DNA of 8,118 nt from UBA4656 sp002405525 (GTDB taxonomy: Bacteria > Pseudomonadota > Gammaproteobacteria > Xanthomonadales > Ahniellaceae): the NCBI GenBank assembly GCA_036723735.1, contig DAIMGT010000103.1:1-8118 (forward strand), in the 5' to 3' direction. Below are positions 5,819 through 8,118 of the stretch, in pieces. Numbering within the stretch: position 1 is the stretch's first letter; each line of letters starts with the position of its first letter. A program made the translations under genes and the position numbers. The notes below the pieces were generated by a model. The model was not told where the DNA came from. It searched no databases and was given only the letters and a program-made list of their open reading frames with translations.

Positions 5819-6604
5819 ATGGTCAAGCCGCTGCCCCGTCTGCGCCTGCAGGGCTTCAACAACCTGACCAAGTCGCTGTCGTTCAACATCTACGACATCA
5901 ACTACGCGGTCACATCCGACCAGCGCGACCGCTACATCGAGTACATCGATGAAGCCTACGACGCCGACCGGTTGACCAAGATCCTCACCGACGTGGCGGA
6001 GATCATCGGTGCGCAGATCCTCAACGTCGCGCGGCAGGACTACGACCCGCAGGGCGCGTCGGTCACGATCCTGATCTCCGAGCAGCCGATCGCCGAGAAG
6101 CTGGGCAAGGACATGATCTCCGAGACGGTGCTCGCCCACCTCGACAAGAGCCACATCACGGTCCACACCTACCCCGAGAGTCACCCGGTCAATGGCATCT
6201 CGACCTTCCGCGCGGACATCGATGTCTCGACCTGCGGCGTCATTTCGCCGCTGAAGGCATTGAACTTCCTGATCGACTCGTTCGAATCCGACATCGTGAT
6301 CATGGATTACCGCGTGCGCGGATTCACCCGCGACGTCCGCGGCAAGAAGCACTACATGGACCACCGGATCAATTCGGTCCAGGACTACCTCGCCAAGCAC
6401 ATCCGGCAGAAGTACGAGATGTTCGACGTCAACGTGTATCAGGAGAACATCTTCCACACCAAGATGCACGTGAAGGAGTTCGACCTCGATACCTACCTGT
6501 TCGAGGCCAATGCTTCCGACCTGTCGTTCAAGGAACGGCAGAAGATCGAAGCCCTGCTGCGGCGCGAGATCGAGGAACTTTTCCACGGCCGCAATCTCGG
6601 CTGA
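5819..6604 (+). CDS. speD: S-adenosylmethionine decarboxylase proenzyme
   Basis: SpeD decarboxylates S-adenosylmethionine to supply the aminopropyl donor for spermidine synthesis in the cytoplasm. The 261-residue length fits the E. coli-type (class 1) proenzyme of about 264 residues rather than the short Bacillus/archaeal form. The self-cleavage site is clear: in DKSHITVHTYPE (109-120), cutting between Lys110 and Ser111 would turn Ser111 into the pyruvoyl cofactor. His116 and Cys139 (in STCGV) match the conserved processing and catalytic His and Cys. The rest, including DYRVRGFTRDVRGKKHYMDH (163-182), is colinear with the E. coli-type family. It is a single gene under its own promoter, divergent from clp and convergent with coq7. 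No spermidine synthase gene is seen in the window. Confidence 0.96.
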   Translation: MVKPLPRLRLQGFNNLTKSLSFNIYDINYAVTSDQRDRYIEYIDEAYDADRLTKILTDVAEIIGAQILNVARQDYDPQGASVTILISEQPIAEKLGKDMISETVLAHLDKSHITVHTYPESHPVNGISTFRADIDVSTCGVISPLKALNFLIDSFESDIVIMDYRVRGFTRDVRGKKHYMDHRINSVQDYLAKHIRQKYEMFDVNVYQENIFHTKMHVKEFDLDTYLFEANASDLSFKERQKIEALLRREIEELFHGRNLG

Positions 6605-6658
6605 GGTGCGGCGGGCTGCGCGGGTCCCCGGCAGGCGTGGTTCGTGGTTTTGCGTGTG

Positions 6659-6674
6659 GGGCACCGAAGTGCCC
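6659..6674 (-). terminator. Candidate hairpin with UUCG tetraloop in the speD/coq7 interval
   Basis: A perfect 6-base stem (GGGCAC/GTGCCC) encloses four bases. Read on the - strand the loop is C(UUCG)G, the extra-stable tetraloop common in terminators; on the + strand the loop is CGAA. It lies about 55 bases after the speD stop and 144 bases after the coq7 stop. No T-run follows on either strand, so termination by this hairpin alone is uncertain. Confidence 0.4.
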
Positions 6675-6810
6675 GAGGCGTCCGGCGTTGATGCGGGTTT
6701 CGTCGGCCAGCCTCGCCCGGGAGATGTCCGTCCCGCGCGCGCAATGCCCGCGCTGGCGTGTCGCCGTTCGCTCCGACCTCGCGCCGACGCCGCGCGCCAG
6801 CTGGTCGGGA

Positions 6811-6837
6811 TGCTGGCCTACAGGCGGTAGGCCAGCA
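6811..6837. terminator. Perfect 11-base-pair stem-loop spanning the coq7 stop codon
   Basis: The arms 6811-6821 (TGCTGGCCTAC) and 6827-6837 are perfectly complementary around the five-base loop AGGCG. The coq7 stop codon (6818-6820) sits inside one arm, so the last codons of coq7 form half of the hairpin. It could terminate or protect the 3' end of both convergent transcripts, although no T-tract follows on either side. The 213 bases between speD and coq7 hold no other feature I can support. Confidence 0.5.
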
Positions 6838-7456
6838 CCTTCATAACCGCCGCTGCCGCCGCCATGAGCGGCGGCACCGGTGAGGGCAGGTTCGCTGCGC
6901 CGGCCGCCCTCGCGTCCGCCCCGTGGCGCGCCTCGTCGGCTTGCATGGCGTGCACCACCGCGCGGCTGCGCCGGTCGGGTGCAGGCAGGCGTTGCAGGTG
7001 GTCGCCGAGATGGCTTTCGACCTGGCGCTCGGTTTCTACGATGAACCCGAGGCTCACCCGGTCGCCCATCAGGCCCGCCGCCGCACCGATCGCGAATGAG
7101 CCTGCATACCAGACCGGATTGAGAAGGCTTGGCCGCTCGCCCAGTTCCTGCAGGCGACGCGCGCACCAGGCGAGATGGTCGGCCTCCTCTTCGGCGGCCT
7201 CGACCAGATGCCGCTGCAGGCGGGGATCGCGGGTGACCGCCGCCTGGCCGAGGTAGAGCGCCTGCGCGCAGACCTCTCCGGCGTGGTTGATTCGCATCAG
7301 ACCGGCGGAATGTCGGCGTTCGCCTTCCTCCAGCGGCGACTCAGGCTGGCTTTCGCCGGGATATGGCAGGGCAGGCGCCGGCGCCGGTCCGAGCGAAGTC
7401 GCGAGCGCACGCGCAAGTCCCCCGATCAGGCGGTCCGTAGCGGTCGATCTGCGCAT
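6818..7456 (-). CDS. coq7: Coq7-type 3-demethoxyubiquinol 3-hydroxylase
   Basis: Coq7 is a membrane-associated di-iron hydroxylase that adds the last ring hydroxyl in ubiquinone synthesis, doing the job of the flavoprotein UbiF in E. coli. The 212-residue protein has a variable N-terminus (1-50) and then the four-helix ferritin-like core with the iron ligands visible: Glu61 in RINHAGE, Glu91 and His94 in EEEADH, Glu143 in VETERQVE, and Glu175 and His178 in DEARH. Hydrophobic helices (about 116-130 and 195-208) fit membrane association. The ATG at 7454-7456 is preceded on the - strand by GGAG nine bases away. The stop codon falls within a perfect hairpin. It lies directly downstream of the Fe-S pseudogene, and a promoter between them is not obvious. 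Confidence 0.93.
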   Translation of the reverse strand: MRRSTATDRLIGGLARALATSLGPAPAPALPYPGESQPESPLEEGERRHSAGLMRINHAGEVCAQALYLGQAAVTRDPRLQRHLVEAAEEEADHLAWCARRLQELGERPSLLNPVWYAGSFAIGAAAGLMGDRVSLGFIVETERQVESHLGDHLQRLPAPDRRSRAVVHAMQADEARHGADARAAGAANLPSPVPPLMAAAAAVMKVLAYRL

Positions 7457-7487
7457 GGGGGCGGTCTCCGGATGGGGTCGCGGCGCG

Positions 7488-8082
7488 GATGATAGCCGTC
7501 CAGTGCACCACCGGCAGGTCGAGGCCCGCCTCCGTCAGGCCGGCGCGCAGACGGATGCGGCAGCCACTGTCGGTGGTGGCCACGATCGTGGCGCAACTGG
7601 CGGCGATCTGGGCCACGCGGTGCCGGCGCACTGCTGCGGCGGTTTCCGGATCGGCCATGAACTGCAGCGCACCCGGCGCCGCAGCATCACGCCCCGTCCT
7701 CCAGCTCGACCAGGGTGAATCCGCGGGTCGCTCGCAGGGCGGCGCGCGTGCGATGCAGTTGCTGCGCGTACTGAACCTGCGACGGGCACGCCGCTTCGCA
7801 GCGTCCGCAGTCGACGCGGGACGCGAGATCAGCAAGCGTCGCCGGCGTCGCTGCACCAGGGCCGGTGACGAGCGTTCGCATGGCGGCGATGCGACCGCGC
7901 GGCGAGCGCCCCTCGGCGACGCTCGCCGCATAGGTCGGGCAGGATGGAAGACACATTCCGCACGGGTCTGCGAACGTTGCGATCGCATCGGAGTCCGCTG
8001 CTCGCCTGGTGCCGCCCATGGGGCCAACGTCGCAGACCGGCGCCTTTCGCGCGGCCACTCTGCCCCCGCCGTACATTTCCAT
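7488..8082 (-). pseudogene. Degraded GlcF-like Fe-S oxidoreductase gene
   Basis: Two reading frames hold pieces of one protein. The first (8082 to 7687, 131 codons; a start at 8019 is also possible) has a ferredoxin-like part with CGMCLPSCPTY (41-51), SPRGRI (60-65) and CGRCEAACPS (92-101), and ends at a TGA at 7687-7689. The next codons after that stop read Cys-Cys-Gly-Ala, the CCG motif of heterodisulfide reductase/GlcF proteins. One base later the homology continues in another frame from GALQFMADPE (7673 down) to DLPVVHWTAII near 7488, matching the C-terminal end of such proteins. Intact relatives are about 400 residues, so roughly 200 residues between the second cluster and the final CCG motif are missing. 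The first cysteine of each cluster motif is also absent. Together these make a non-functional remnant likely. The original could have been glycolate or lactate oxidase iron-sulfur subunit, or a related unknown oxidoreductase. Confidence 0.75.
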
Positions 8083-8118
8083 GAGCTGGGAGTCGGTGTT
8101 GGGGAGAGGAGGGAGGTG

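Noticed and set aside
5778..5867. Short 29-codon open frame overlapping the speD start, possible leader peptide
   Set aside because: Its ATG lies within the predicted -10 region and would not be transcribed from that promoter; it has no ribosome binding site.
8081..8118. Plus-strand gene starting at ATG 8081
   Set aside because: Only 12 codons lie in the window, there is no ribosome binding site before it, and the translation is not recognisable.
1..8118. CRISPR arrays, tRNA or rRNA genes, insertion sequences, phage or defence genes
   Set aside because: No repeat-spacer pattern, transposase motif, tRNA-like fold or defence-type domain was seen; nearly all sequence is explained by housekeeping genes.

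Overview
The window is GC-rich (about 70% in most genes) and reads as chromosomal DNA of a gammaproteobacterium of the Xanthomonadales (Lysobacterales). The main reason is a clp gene: a CRP-family regulator with the E. coli CRP recognition helix but a glutamate where CRP has the cAMP-contacting Ser83, as in Xanthomonas Clp. It sits divergently to speD, with coq7 nearby. The order is judged from memory of the families; no search was run.

Region 1 (1-4417, + strand) is a tryptophan operon: the last codons of trpE, an unrecognised secreted protein, trpG, trpD, an antibiotic-biosynthesis-monooxygenase (ABM) family protein, trpC and a HAD-IB phosphatase resembling PgpC/YfhB. trpE/unknown gene, trpD/ABM, ABM/trpC and trpC/HAD overlap by 1-4 bases, so the block is probably one translationally coupled message. 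trpG-trpD-trpC cover anthranilate formation to indole-3-glycerol phosphate. The unknown gene has lower G+C than its neighbours and carries a signal peptide, so it looks like a later addition.

Region 2 (4425-5602, - strand) holds clp followed 5 bases later by a GNAT acetyltransferase gene, which converges on the HAD gene with a 7-base gap. The 216-base clp/speD interval carries a good sigma70-type promoter facing each way.

Region 3 (5819-7456) has speD (+ strand, S-adenosylmethionine decarboxylase proenzyme, polyamine synthesis) converging on coq7 (- strand, di-iron hydroxylase of ubiquinone synthesis). Two hairpins, one of them spanning the coq7 stop codon, lie between them.

Region 4 (7488-8082, - strand) is the wreck of a GlcF-like Fe-S oxidoreductase gene. 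It shows a large internal deletion, an in-frame stop, a frameshift and the loss of the first cysteine of both 4Fe-4S motifs. The last 36 bases are a purine-rich stretch with no supported gene.

I found no new defence, mobile or CRISPR-like system. The most unusual items are the secreted protein inside the trp operon and the Fe-S pseudogene.
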